NCBI RefSeq assembly: GCF_002240415.1
Contig: NZ_CP020028.1
Location: 2,195,501 to 2,259,500, forward strand
Direction: 5' to 3'
Source: Paenibacillus kribbensis
Lineage (GTDB): Bacteria > Bacillota > Bacilli > Paenibacillales > Paenibacillaceae
DNA: 64,000 nucleotides
Below the pieces are notes generated by a model, which ran no database searches, was not told where the DNA came from, and worked only from the letters and a program-made list of their open reading frames with translations. A program made the position numbers and the translations under genes. This document shows, one piece after another, positions 47,198-56,383 of the stretch; position 1 is the stretch's first letter; each line of letters begins with the position of its first letter.

Positions 47198-47674
47198 ATG
47201 GACACACGATATGATACGGTTATCATTGTTGTGATCGGGGTGATATTAGCAATATGGGCTTTATACAGCCTGCGTGCATGGTTAGAGGAGCCCGAACCAC
47301 TTGTATTAAAGACGATACCGATTAACGAGGAGCTGGACGAAGGCCCCGCCGTGGACCTGCTTGAAAAAGCAGGTTATGAAGTGGTGGGCGGAAAAATGAA
47401 AATACCGCTTGCTTTTAAAGTGAATGGAAATACCGTGTATAGTCGTTTGTTTATAGACTACGTGGCTGTACGAAACGGTTCGACATATATGGTTACAACA
47501 TCACGCCGGAAGAAACCAATTCAGTGGAGCGGTCCTGAATTGCGGGACAGGCTCTTGCCGTATTTGCTACTCTATCCGGGATGCGCGGGTGTATTGTACG
47601 TCGATACGGACGAGCAAAGTATTCGCCTTATTACATTAATGGAAGACCTCGAAGAAGAGGAATATGAAGATTAA
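47198..47674 (+). CDS. Unknown single-pass membrane protein upstream of ahrC-recN
   Basis: A 158-residue protein with one N-terminal membrane helix (~8-28, [22 protein letters not shown]) and a soluble domain of ~125 residues that looks mixed alpha/beta ([21 protein letters not shown]..., [25 protein letters not shown]), ending in a run of acidic residues. I do not recognise a family; the soluble part has the flavour of a nuclease- or restriction-like fold, but no catalytic motif is clear. ATG 47198 follows ATGAGGTGAT. ahrC begins 17 bp downstream, and the promoter carries a LexA box. Confidence 0.8.
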   Translation: MDTRYDTVIIVVIGVILAIWALYSLRAWLEEPEPLVLKTIPINEELDEGPAVDLLEKAGYEVVGGKMKIPLAFKVNGNTVYSRLFIDYVAVRNGSTYMVTTSRRKKPIQWSGPELRDRLLPYLLLYPGCAGVLYVDTDEQSIRLITLMEDLEEEEYED

Positions 47675-47690
47675 TCCACAGGAGGATTAT

Positions 47691-48140
47691 ATGAAGGGTC
47701 AACGACATATTAAAATCAGGGAAATTATTTCACAACAGGAGATTGAGACACAGGATGAGCTGGTTGAAGCATTGCGCAAGGCTGGTTTTCAGGTGACTCA
47801 GGCCACTGTATCACGCGATATTAAGGAGCTGCTGCTCATTAAGGTTCCAATGGATGATGGCAGATATAAATATTCGATGCCTTCAGATCAGCGGTATAAT
47901 CCGGTGCAGAAGCTGAAACGTACGTTGGTTGACAATTTTTTGCATATTGATCACACAACAAATCTGATTGTGATGAAGTGTCTGCCGGGAACAGCCAACT
48001 CCATTGCTGCTTTACTGGACAACATTGAATGGCCTGAGGTTATGGGTACGATTAGTGGGGATGACACCATTCTGATTATTTGTCGGTCGGAAGAGAACAG
48101 CGAAGCCATCGTGAATCGTCTTATGGGCTTCATTTCCTAA
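47691..48140 (+). CDS. ahrC: Arginine repressor AhrC/ArgR
   Basis: A 149-residue ArgR. N-terminal winged helix: [46 protein letters not shown]-terminal hexamerisation/arginine-binding domain: [36 protein letters not shown] (GT and GDD arginine-binding motifs). It represses arginine synthesis and activates catabolism. ATG 47691 is 5 bases after AGGAGG; the frame opens at 47664 inside the preceding gene. Followed by recN, as in Bacillus. Confidence 0.96.
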   Translation: MKGQRHIKIREIISQQEIETQDELVEALRKAGFQVTQATVSRDIKELLLIKVPMDDGRYKYSMPSDQRYNPVQKLKRTLVDNFLHIDHTTNLIVMKCLPGTANSIAALLDNIEWPEVMGTISGDDTILIICRSEENSEAIVNRLMGFIS

Positions 48141-48186
48141 TTGCAAATCAGGCGTTTTAATTTGTACATCATGAGGTGAAAGAACG

Positions 48187-49905
48187 ATGCTGGTCACTTT
48201 GTCTATACGAAATTTGGCAGTTGTAGAAGCTGTTGATGTTCATTTTTTTAAAGGCTTTCACGTTTTGAGTGGAGAAACAGGTGCTGGTAAATCCATCATT
48301 ATCGATGCGCTGGGTCTAATTGCAGGCGGTAGAGGCTCTGCCGATCTTGTGCGCTATGGGTGTGATAAAGCAGAGATGGAGGCCTTGTTTGAACTACCTG
48401 CCAATCATCCAGTGTGGAGTACGTTGGAGCAGCAAGGCATTAAAGCCAATGCGGAGGAGCATTTGCTGATTCGTCGCGAACTCACAGTCCAAGGGAAAAG
48501 CTCTTCACGAATTAATGGGCAAATGGTTAATTTAACGATGCTGCGTGAGGTAGGGGAGCAGCTAGTCAATATCCACGGACAGCATGAACATCAAAGCTTG
48601 CTGCGTGCAGATCGTCACCTGGCGCTCTTGGATACGTTCGGGGATACGGTCATTGGTCCGGTCAAAGCGTTGTATCGAGAGCGCTACAATGCTTTTGTCA
48701 AGGCCGAAAAAGAAGTACGGGAATTGCAAAGTTCCAGCCAGAAGGCTTATCAGCTATTGGATATGTACCGATTTCAACTGGAAGAGATCGCTGCAGCGGA
48801 GCTGAAATTGGGGGAAGATGAATTATTGGCAGAAGAACGGGTCAAGCTATCCCATAGTGAGAAAATGATGGATGGGATATCAGGAGCCTACGAATTGCTA
48901 AACGGCAGAGGTGGACTGGACGTGATCAATGATGTATTGTCCAGACTAAATGATGTCCAAAACTACGACAGCAAAAGCCTTCAGCCTATTGCCGAGCAGA
49001 TTCAATCAGCTTTTTACCAGTTGGAGGATGCAGCATTTCAATTACGTTCGTATCGTGAGGATATTGAATTTAATCCGGGGAAGCTGTACGAAGTAGAACA
49101 ACGTTTGAATCAAATTACCGGGCTGCAACGAAAATATGGTGATAGTATCGAGCAGATTTTGGAATACTATAGCCGTATTGAGCAGGAAACCGACCTGCTG
49201 GAAAATAAGGATGAACGACTGGAGCAATTGATTGCAAATCGAGATCAGCTGCTTGCGGATTTGCTGGAAATTGCGGAAGAGCTTACGGAAGCACGTGAAA
49301 TTTGCGCGGAAGAGCTTGCAGAGCAAGTGGAGCAAGAATTAAAAGACCTTCAAATGGAAAGAACGTCACTCAAGGTGCGTATTGATGCAATTGAAGATCC
49401 ACGAGGATATGAATATAAAGGACTTCGTGTAAGACCTACCAAGCAAGGGATTGATAATGCGGAATTCCTTATTTCTCCCAATCCTGGCGAGCCGCTTCGT
49501 CCACTTGGCAAAATTGCTTCAGGCGGTGAATTGTCACGTATTATGTTGGCAATGAAGAGCATTTTTGCTCGTCATGATCAAATTCCGGTACTCATTTTTG
49601 ATGAGGTGGATACCGGAGTGAGTGGTCGTGCGGCTCAGTCCATTGCCGAGAAGCTGTATCGATTGTCCTCTGTCTGCCAAGTATTTTCCATTACTCATTT
49701 ACCGCAGGTGGCATGTATGGCGGATCACCAGTATTTAATTGAGAAAAACGTTTATGATGGACGGACCATGACACAAATTGAGGGATTAACCGAAGAAGGG
49801 CGTGTCAAGGAATTGGCACGTATGCTGGGCGGCGTAGAAATTACCGAAAAAACATTGCATCACGCACAGGAAATGTTGAATTTGGCGGAAGGAAAGAAAG
49901 CCTGA
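48187..49905 (+). CDS. recN: DNA repair protein RecN
   Basis: A 572-residue SMC-like protein: Walker A GETGAGKSIIIDAL (about 31-44), a central coiled coil (~160-360), the ABC signature LGKIASGGELSRIMLAMK and Walker B VLIFDEVDTGVSG, then ITHLPQVACMAD. It acts early in double-strand-break repair. ATG 48187 follows GAGGTGAAAG. Probably in the transcript that starts at the LexA-boxed promoter at 47109. Confidence 0.97.
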   Translation: MLVTLSIRNLAVVEAVDVHFFKGFHVLSGETGAGKSIIIDALGLIAGGRGSADLVRYGCDKAEMEALFELPANHPVWSTLEQQGIKANAEEHLLIRRELTVQGKSSSRINGQMVNLTMLREVGEQLVNIHGQHEHQSLLRADRHLALLDTFGDTVIGPVKALYRERYNAFVKAEKEVRELQSSSQKAYQLLDMYRFQLEEIAAAELKLGEDELLAEERVKLSHSEKMMDGISGAYELLNGRGGLDVINDVLSRLNDVQNYDSKSLQPIAEQIQSAFYQLEDAAFQLRSYREDIEFNPGKLYEVEQRLNQITGLQRKYGDSIEQILEYYSRIEQETDLLENKDERLEQLIANRDQLLADLLEIAEELTEAREICAEELAEQVEQELKDLQMERTSLKVRIDAIEDPRGYEYKGLRVRPTKQGIDNAEFLISPNPGEPLRPLGKIASGGELSRIMLAMKSIFARHDQIPVLIFDEVDTGVSGRAAQSIAEKLYRLSSVCQVFSITHLPQVACMADHQYLIEKNVYDGRTMTQIEGLTEEGRVKELARMLGGVEITEKTLHHAQEMLNLAEGKKA

Positions 49906-50028
49906 AAAGAGCGGCTGGCGTAATGATTAACAGTTATAAAAGCCTGGGGGCAAGGTTACCTTATAGGTACGCAATTGGCGACCACCTTTACTCGTCAAGC
50001 GAAAGAAGCAAAGGGAGCGTGACAGCCA

Positions 50029-51183
50029 TTGAATTTTTACTCCAGGATCAAATTGCTCGGTCTTTTGCTTGTTTTTCTTATGTGTTCTATCGGTAACGCT
50101 ACGTATGTGCATGCAGCGCTGCCTCCACAAGCTTCTTTGGATTGGTTCGGTTCTAAAAGCACGAGAACAGCTCAAGAGAGCGTGATTCCCGATTTAAAAG
50201 TATACCCGGGAGGACAGACGATTGGGGTCAAGGTAAAATCCTCAGGAGTGCTTGTCGTCGGTCACCATGTCATCCAGGAAAGTCATGATCGCAAGGTATC
50301 ACCTGGAGAGACAGCAGGAATTCGTTTAGGGGACCGGATTACGCATATGAACGGCAAGCCGCTGGATAGCCTGGCGAAAGTTGCAGAGGCGGTAGACGAA
50401 GCAGGTAAGAACAAAAAGCCGCTTGACATTACGCTTTGTCGAGGAGAGCAGACCCTTACGACCAAGCTAACACCAGCCTATGATTCAGATGATAAAGCGT
50501 GGCGGCTAGGATTGTACATTAGAGACTCGGCTGCGGGTGTAGGTACATTAACGTTTTACGCTCCTGATCAGGGTGTTTACGGTGCTTTGGGACACGTAAT
50601 TACCGACATGAATACTCAAACCCCTATTGTCGTGGGGAGTGGAGAGATTGTGCAGTCCAATGTGACATCAATTGCAAAAAGCCAAAGTGGGGAGCCAGGG
50701 GAAAAACGCGCTCATTTTCTCAAAGATCATCGGATATTAGGCAACATTGAACGTAATACAAACTTCGGAATTTTTGGGAAAATGTCCGATGAGCCGAAAT
50801 ATGGCTTATATTCAAAGCCCATTCCTGTGGCTCTTGCCAATGAAGTAAAGGAAGGACCCGCTGAAATATTGACCGTCCTCGAAGGTCAGCAGATTCAACG
50901 GTTTCAAGCAGAGATTGTACACATTTCTCAACAGGACAAACCGGCAACCAAAGGACTTGTGATCCGTATTGTAGATCCAAAGCTGCTGGAGAAAACGGGT
51001 GGAATTGTACAAGGCATGAGTGGTAGTCCAATTATTCAAAATGGCAAGCTTATCGGGGCAGTGACACATGTATTTGTAAACGATCCGAAATCTGGCTACG
51101 GTTGCTTTATCGAATGGATGCTGCGTGATGCAGGCATCATGCAAAATAATGTGAGCATGACAAACAATCTTAAGGCGAGCTAG
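50029..51183 (+). CDS. spoIVB: SpoIVB peptidase (S55 serine protease)
   Basis: A 384-residue protein: N-terminal signal anchor (IKLLGLLLVFLMCSIGNATYVHA, ~7-29), PDZ domain (~95-160, GETAGIRLGDRITHMNGKPLDSLAKVAEAV) and S55 protease domain with the catalytic His in YGALGHVITD and Ser in GMSGSPIIQNGKLIGAVTHVF. Secreted from the forespore to trigger pro-sigma-K processing. TTG 50029 has AAAGGGAG about 11 bases upstream. Located between recN and spo0A as in Bacillus. Confidence 0.95.
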   Translation: MNFYSRIKLLGLLLVFLMCSIGNATYVHAALPPQASLDWFGSKSTRTAQESVIPDLKVYPGGQTIGVKVKSSGVLVVGHHVIQESHDRKVSPGETAGIRLGDRITHMNGKPLDSLAKVAEAVDEAGKNKKPLDITLCRGEQTLTTKLTPAYDSDDKAWRLGLYIRDSAAGVGTLTFYAPDQGVYGALGHVITDMNTQTPIVVGSGEIVQSNVTSIAKSQSGEPGEKRAHFLKDHRILGNIERNTNFGIFGKMSDEPKYGLYSKPIPVALANEVKEGPAEILTVLEGQQIQRFQAEIVHISQQDKPATKGLVIRIVDPKLLEKTGGIVQGMSGSPIIQNGKLIGAVTHVFVNDPKSGYGCFIEWMLRDAGIMQNNVSMTNNLKAS

Positions 51184-51200
51184 TGGCCCTAAGATTTTTT

Positions 51201-51335
51201 TGTCGAAAAGCAGGGAATTAGCTCATAAAAGCAAGATAAAAATTTAATTATAATGGAAACGATAAAAAAAATAAATAAAAATAATTTTCGACAGAAGGAA
51301 ATCATAATTCGATGTCGAAATCATATACTCCGACA
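51201..51335 (+). promoter_or_regulatory. spo0A control region: 0A-box array and sigma-H-like promoter
   Basis: TGTCGAA at 51201-51207 and 51313-51319, TTCGACA (inverted) at 51287-51293 and TCCGACA (one mismatch, inverted) at 51329-51335 match the Spo0A box TGTCGAA. AGGAAAT (51296-51302) with GTCGAAAT (51314-51321) at 11-bp spacing resembles a sigma-H promoter overlapping two of the boxes. Autoregulation by Spo0A~P is established in B. subtilis. Confidence 0.72.
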
Positions 51336-51399
51336 AGAAATATTTATATACTGTAAATAGAAATCCCAACGGAATAACACTCAATAAGGAGGAAGTACA

Positions 51400-52203
51400 T
51401 TGCAAAAAATTGAGGTATTGTTGGCTGATGACAACCGGGAATTTACGAATTTGCTTGCCGAATATATTTCCGATCAGGAGGATATGGAAGTTACAGGAAT
51501 CGCCTATAACGGTGAAGAAGTGCTTCAACGCATCGCAGAATCCCGCAACATACCTGATGTACTTATTTTAGATATTATTATGCCTCATCTGGATGGTCTC
51601 GGTGTATTGGAGCGTTTGAGAGAAATGAACCTGACTCCACAGCCGAAAATCATCATGCTGACTGCATTCGGTCAAGAAAATATTACACAGAGAGCCGTAC
51701 AGCTCGGGGCATCTTATTATATTTTAAAGCCGTTTGACATGGAAGTGCTTGCCAACCGTGTTCGCCAATTGGTGGGGCCACAGCTAGTCAGCAACAGTCC
51801 GGTGACCGTTTCATCCATGCGTTCCAATGTTGTGCCGATGGGTAAGACCAAAAATCTGGACGCAAGTATTACGGCCATCATTCACGAAATCGGTGTACCC
51901 GCTCATATTAAGGGCTATCAATATTTACGCGAAGCGATTACGATGGTGTACAATAATATCGAAATTTTAGGTGCGATCACCAAAACATTATATCCGGCAA
52001 TCGCCGAAAAATTCAAAACGACGGCATCCCGCGTGGAACGCGCCATTCGTCATGCGATCGAGGTAGCATGGACACGTGGAAATATCGACAGCATTTCCCA
52101 CCTTTTCGGCTACACCATTAACATCAGCAAATCCAAGCCAACCAACTCAGAGTTCATCGCAATGGTGGCAGATAAGCTGCGGATTGAGAATAAGGTGTCC
52201 TGA
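51400..52203 (+). CDS. spo0A: Sporulation master regulator Spo0A
   Basis: A 267-residue response regulator. The receiver domain (~1-125) has the acidic pocket Asp10/Asp11, phospho-acceptor Asp58 in [12 protein letters not shown] and Lys in YILKPFD. The C-terminal DNA-binding domain (~145-262) contains [43 protein letters not shown] and [19 protein letters not shown] 51400 is 6 bases after AAGGAGG. It controls entry into sporulation. Confidence 0.98.
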   Translation: MQKIEVLLADDNREFTNLLAEYISDQEDMEVTGIAYNGEEVLQRIAESRNIPDVLILDIIMPHLDGLGVLERLREMNLTPQPKIIMLTAFGQENITQRAVQLGASYYILKPFDMEVLANRVRQLVGPQLVSNSPVTVSSMRSNVVPMGKTKNLDASITAIIHEIGVPAHIKGYQYLREAITMVYNNIEILGAITKTLYPAIAEKFKTTASRVERAIRHAIEVAWTRGNIDSISHLFGYTINISKSKPTNSEFIAMVADKLRIENKVS

Positions 52204-52261
52204 ACAGGCTAAATGCATGAAGAGTAAGAAACACTGTGCCCGAAAATCGTAGCATAACCAT

Positions 52262-52300
52262 AAAAACCAGCCCGACACTTTTGTGTTGGACTGGTTTTTT
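52262..52300. terminator. Bidirectional terminator between spo0A and the SDR gene
   Basis: AAAAACCAGCCCGACAC and GTGTTGGACTGGTTTTTT form a long stem with a TTTT loop; A- and T-runs flank both sides. Confidence 0.88.
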
Positions 52301-52316
52301 GTTTAACTACATTCTT

Positions 52317-53075
52317 TTAGTAAGCGGACCAACCAGCATCAGCCGTAATCACAGTTCCATTTATAAAGCTGGAATCATCTGATGCGAGGAAGAGAGCGAC
52401 CTTCGCGATTTCTTCGGCCTCCCCAGCCCTAGGAGTCAGGTTTTGCCCAGCCATCGCTCTTTCCATACCAAATGCATTGGGTTCGTTAATGGAAGCTGCA
52501 ATATTGGTAATTACAGCGCCGGGAGCAATAGCATTACACCGTACACCTTTATTAGCATATTGGAAGCCTACATTTTTAGTTAGGCCGACAACAGCATGTT
52601 TTGCTGCAGTATAGGCTGCTCCCGCTCGAGAGCCTTGCAACCCTCCCAGGGAAGCGATGTTAATAATGACCCCAGTGCCTTTGTCGGTAAAAATAGGAAG
52701 TGCCTTTCGAATGGCACGCATAGGTCCGGTGCTGTTGATTGCAAATATGCGTTCCCAGAGCTCATCGGTCAAATCAGCAGCCGGAACAAAATTATCCATG
52801 ATCCCCGCATTGTTAACTAAAATATCCAACGTTCCATACGTGCTTACGGCGGTATCAATTAGATTTTGAATATCTGCTTCTTTGGAAACGTTCGCTATAA
52901 TAGCAATAGCAGTTCCGCCAAACAATTCAATCTCTGCTACGGTTGAGTTGGCCGCATCTAAATGGATATCAGATACAACGACTTTAGCCCCTTCTTTAGC
53001 GTACAAAATGGCTATTTCCTTGCCCATCCCAGAGGCAGCTCCTGTGACTACGGCAACTTTACCTTGAAGTTTCAT
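52317..53075 (-). CDS. Short-chain dehydrogenase/reductase
   Basis: A 252-residue classical SDR: cofactor motif TGAASGMG (residues 11-18), NNAG (about 87-90), catalytic Ser in IASLGGLQG and YTAAK (Tyr/Lys), ending GTVITADAGWSAY. It oxidises or reduces a carbonyl/alcohol with NAD(P)H; substrate unknown. The minus-strand ATG follows GGAGGGATC. Divergent from a TetR gene 194 bp away, which likely regulates it. The gap has a weak GTTC...GAAC inverted arrangement (53092-53122). Confidence 0.92.
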   Translation of the reverse strand: MKLQGKVAVVTGAASGMGKEIAILYAKEGAKVVVSDIHLDAANSTVAEIELFGGTAIAIIANVSKEADIQNLIDTAVSTYGTLDILVNNAGIMDNFVPAADLTDELWERIFAINSTGPMRAIRKALPIFTDKGTGVIINIASLGGLQGSRAGAAYTAAKHAVVGLTKNVGFQYANKGVRCNAIAPGAVITNIAASINEPNAFGMERAMAGQNLTPRAGEAEEIAKVALFLASDDSSFINGTVITADAGWSAY

Positions 53076-53269
53076 GATGATCCCTCCGCATGTTCAGTCA
53101 TGTGCAATGTACTTTATCGAACACCTGTTTACTAAGTATCATTCCCCTCTGTTTATAGTATAATCAAAGAAATGAATGAACCACAATCAGCAAACAAGCA
53201 GCAAATTGTTGCTTTTTGAACAGTATATCTATTATGTGTATATAAAATTTAAAATAATGGTGGTGCCGC

Positions 53270-53884
53270 ATGACTGATCCAACATTAGTTCAGGATAAAC
53301 GTATTCGAAGAACGAAAAAACTATTGAGGGAATCTTTAGTGTGCCTTCTAAAAGAAAAAGATTTGAAGGATATAACCATAACGGATATCGTACAGCAGGC
53401 AGACATCAATAGAGGGACATTTTACAAGCATTATCAGTACAAGGAAGATCTTTTGGGAGAGGTTATTGATGAGGTTCTACTGGATCTAGTTGATTCCTAT
53501 CGGGAACCTTACCGTCAGGTTGAAACTTTTGTAGTGGGAGACATGGTGGCTTCCACCATTAAAATCTTCGAGCATATTGCGCAGTATGCAAATTTTTATG
53601 AAATTGTGTTGAAAACAGATATGCTTCCAGGAGTCCAGACAAAGATTTGTAATGAACTTAAAAAACTTCCAATACAGGATCTTGTAAATACACAGCAGAA
53701 TAATCATATAAATCAAGAACTTCAGTCTAGTTATTATGCTTATGCTATTCTGGGGATGATCATAGAGTGGGTGAATGAAGATTTCCAGCACTCCCCTCGC
53801 TATATGGCAGAACAATTGCTGGAGATTATGAAATATAATAGCCTCAACGTAGTTTATAAAATTAACCCAAATCAGATGCACTAA
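53270..53884 (+). CDS. TetR/AcrR-family transcriptional regulator
   Basis: A 204-residue regulator. The N-terminal HTH is RIRRTKKLLRESLVCLLKEKDLKDITITDIVQQADINRGTFYKHYQYKEDLL (~12-63), and the C-terminal ligand domain contains SSYYAYAILGMIIEWVNEDF, typical of the TetR C-terminal-8 group. ATG 53270 follows ATGGTGG. Divergent from the SDR gene, which it probably controls; codons are more AT-rich than neighbours. Ligand unknown. Confidence 0.9.
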   Translation: MTDPTLVQDKRIRRTKKLLRESLVCLLKEKDLKDITITDIVQQADINRGTFYKHYQYKEDLLGEVIDEVLLDLVDSYREPYRQVETFVVGDMVASTIKIFEHIAQYANFYEIVLKTDMLPGVQTKICNELKKLPIQDLVNTQQNNHINQELQSSYYAYAILGMIIEWVNEDFQHSPRYMAEQLLEIMKYNSLNVVYKINPNQMH

Positions 53885-53944
53885 CCTACACGAAAAAATC
53901 ATTTTCCTATTGGAAACATTTCTGAAGATCTCTTAAATTTGATA

Positions 53945-53972
53945 TAAACAAACTGTCGATTCTTGTCGATAT
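53945..53972 (+). promoter_or_regulatory. Sigma-D (flagellar/chemotaxis) promoter of the MCP gene
   Basis: TAAA (53945-53948), 16-bp spacer, GTCGATAT (53965-53972), one base off the sigma-D -10 GCCGATAT, 37 bp before the start codon. Consistent with motility-regulon control. Confidence 0.75.
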
Positions 53973-54008
53973 AATATCTATTATAAAAAGAGATTGAGGA
54001 GCGAAAAT

Positions 54009-55709
54009 ATGAAATTTAACATCCGAGCGAAATTGTTATTGGGTTTTCTTGCGGTTATTGTCTTATTGATCGTCATTAGCTTAGTGTCCATCTCAAAAAT
54101 GAAAAACCTGGGTGATAATTCGATGGAAATCGATAGCCGTTGGATGCCTAGTGTAACGATCCTGGGAACGCTGAACGGCGATATCTCTGATGTAGAACGG
54201 CTTTCCTTGAATATTATTGTAGAACGCGACCCGGCAGAAGTGAAGAAGGTCCTGGCGGAGTACGATAATGTTTTGAAAAAGATGGATAGCGACCGGAAAA
54301 CATATGAAAAATTAATTGCCACTCCTAAAGAACGTGAAATGTACGAGGATTTCTCCAGAAAATATACAGAATATCTGGATAAGTTGCCAGAGGTGATCGC
54401 GGCAGGGAAAGCTAACGATTATGTTCAATCCAGCATTCTGCACAAAGAGTCCTATGTGCTATGGTATAGTGCGAACGACACGATCAATCAACTTATCAAG
54501 TTGAACTCGGACGGTTCAAAACAGATTACGCAAGAAGCCGTTGACAACTTTATCTCGGGTAGACAAATAGTCATCATATTGAGTATTGCTGCCGTTGTGT
54601 TGGCACTGATTATGGCAATCATCATCGCCCAGATTATTTCTAAACCCATTTTGCGAATCAGTCGTGCTGCTGAAAGCATTGCATCGGGTGATCTTACAAG
54701 TGAGGCTATCATTGTGAAGGGCAAGGATGAGATTAGTACGTTGGCCCTTTCCTTTAATACAATGGTTGAAAACCTTCGCCAACTGATTCAATCGGTTGGT
54801 AAGACTACTGAAATGGTAACCACATCGTCAGAGGAATTGACGGCCAGCGCAGAGCAAAATAGCCAAGCTTCTGCACAAATAACCGAAACGGTACAAGAAG
54901 TAGCTACCGGAACGGGCAACCAGGTGGATATGGTGACCAAGTCGTCCCAGGCTATCGAGGAAATGTCCATCGGTGTAGAACAAATTGCCATTCGTGCGCA
55001 AAATGTATTTGCATCAGCTCAGGATGCGGCTCACAAATCAGCTGAGGGTAATCAGATGATTCAGCAGGCTGTTACGCAAATGAATGCTGTGAATGACTCG
55101 ATGAATAGCTTGGCAGGTCTGATGGCTGGATTGGGAGAACGTTCAGATGAAATTGGCAAAATAATTGATGTAATTACCAATATTTCGAGTCAAACCAACC
55201 TTCTTGCTCTGAACGCCGCCATTGAAGCGGCCCGCGCAGGAGAGCACGGTCGCGGATTTGCCGTAGTTGCAGGCGAAGTGCGCAAGTTGGCTGAACAATC
55301 GGCTCATTCTGCTCAACAAATTACGGAGCTTGTGGGCTTGATTCAAAAGGATACCGCACATGCGATTGAGGCGGTAGCTGCCAACGGGCAGGATGTTATG
55401 ACAGGTCGGGAAGTTGTACAAAATGCAGGTGCATCCTTTGAACTGATTCAGGAAACCGTGAATAAAGTGGCAAGCGAAATTGAAGAGGTATCTGCTGGTT
55501 CGGAGCAGATGTCTGCAAGTACCGATGAGATTGTTGGTTTTGTCAAGCAAATTTCGGCAATTGCCGAGGAAGCTGCAGCCGGTACACAGCACGTGTCTGC
55601 TGCAACTCAAGAGCAATTGGCCTCGATGGAGGAAATTGCTTCATCTGCAAGAAACCTGTCTACGATGGCAGAGGATCTGCAAGGGCAAATCGGCAAATTC
55701 AAAGTATAA
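54009..55709 (+). CDS. Methyl-accepting chemotaxis protein
   Basis: A 566-residue receptor: membrane helix 1 (~8-27), extracellular four-helix-bundle ligand domain (~28-180), helix 2 (~186-207, [21 protein letters not shown]), HAMP (~208-262) and cytoplasmic signalling domain with the hairpin tip [49 protein letters not shown] 54009 is 7 bases after GAGGAG; the TTG at 53994 overlaps that site. Preceded by a sigma-D-type promoter and followed by a terminator. Ligand unknown. Confidence 0.95.
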   Translation: MKFNIRAKLLLGFLAVIVLLIVISLVSISKMKNLGDNSMEIDSRWMPSVTILGTLNGDISDVERLSLNIIVERDPAEVKKVLAEYDNVLKKMDSDRKTYEKLIATPKEREMYEDFSRKYTEYLDKLPEVIAAGKANDYVQSSILHKESYVLWYSANDTINQLIKLNSDGSKQITQEAVDNFISGRQIVIILSIAAVVLALIMAIIIAQIISKPILRISRAAESIASGDLTSEAIIVKGKDEISTLALSFNTMVENLRQLIQSVGKTTEMVTTSSEELTASAEQNSQASAQITETVQEVATGTGNQVDMVTKSSQAIEEMSIGVEQIAIRAQNVFASAQDAAHKSAEGNQMIQQAVTQMNAVNDSMNSLAGLMAGLGERSDEIGKIIDVITNISSQTNLLALNAAIEAARAGEHGRGFAVVAGEVRKLAEQSAHSAQQITELVGLIQKDTAHAIEAVAANGQDVMTGREVVQNAGASFELIQETVNKVASEIEEVSAGSEQMSASTDEIVGFVKQISAIAEEAAAGTQHVSAATQEQLASMEEIASSARNLSTMAEDLQGQIGKFKV

Positions 55710-55740
55710 TTTGAAGGCTATTATTACTTAGTTTCAGGGG

Positions 55741-55769
55741 AAAGCCGCTCTATTGTAGAGCGGCTTTTT
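55741..55769 (+). terminator. Terminator of the MCP gene
   Basis: AAAGCCGCTC and GAGCGGCTTT pair perfectly around TATTGTA, followed by T residues. Confidence 0.9.
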
Positions 55770-55883
55770 CTGCCATATCCCCCTTTTCCTTAATATGGTG
55801 ATTGTGTTCACTCAATGATATAATGATAAATAATGATGCGGGCTGGAGTGTGATCAAAAGAAAAGCAAAGGCGGGGTGAGAAC

Positions 55884-56294
55884 ATGTGGAATAGCTTAAC
55901 TTGGGTGATCATCGGCGTATTGATGGTGGCGTTGGGATGGATTGTTATGACATGGCGTGGTCGCAACAGCAAAAAACAATTGAACGAACAGCGAGGCAGC
56001 AATGTCGTTGAATTTCGCTCTCGCAAGTCTGTCCGACAGCCTCGTGTTGGGAACACATCCAAGTTTAAGGTATCCTCTCCCTCTGGTTCCAGCACGACGA
56101 CAGAAGCAACAGGCAGGCAGGCCCAATCCGGGTTTGGGCTGTCTGATCCTATACAGCACAGGGGTAAGCAAAAATGCTCCTTTTGTAGAAAAGAAGACAA
56201 ATTAATCTTTTATGCCGACGATAACGGTTCCCTCTACGGGGCATGCAAGGAGTGCAGGATTAAGGCAGAAAGACAGGATATGTTGCCACTTTAG
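55884..56294 (+). CDS. Unknown membrane protein with C-terminal zinc ribbon
   Basis: A 136-residue protein: one N-terminal membrane helix (~7-24, WVIIGVLMVALGWIVMTW), a basic and Ser/Thr-rich linker (~27-90) and a C-terminal CSFCRKED...CKECRIKAE pair of CxxC motifs typical of a zinc ribbon. ATG 55884 follows GCGGGGTGAG. No family recognised. Monocistronic between two terminators, next to the chemotaxis receptor and spo0M. The zinc ribbon would be cytoplasmic if the N-terminus is outside. Confidence 0.78.
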   Translation: MWNSLTWVIIGVLMVALGWIVMTWRGRNSKKQLNEQRGSNVVEFRSRKSVRQPRVGNTSKFKVSSPSGSSTTTEATGRQAQSGFGLSDPIQHRGKQKCSFCRKEDKLIFYADDNGSLYGACKECRIKAERQDMLPL

Positions 56295-56327
56295 TCTATA
56301 TAGATGTCGACAACCAAGAGTATAGTT

Positions 56328-56364
56328 AAAAATCCCCAGCCGTAGTTAACGGTGGGGATTTTTT
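56328..56364. terminator. Bidirectional terminator between the zinc-ribbon gene and spo0M
   Basis: AAAATCCCCAGCCG and CGGTGGGGATTTT pair around TAGTTAA, with A/T runs on both sides. Confidence 0.88.
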
Positions 56365-56383
56365 GGGATTGCATTCGCTTATT

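Noticed and set aside
53092..53122. GTTC...GAAC inverted arrangement as TetR operator
   Set aside because: Only 4-5 base arms with a long, poorly symmetric centre; too weak to list as an operator, though the divergent gap is the likely site of regulation.
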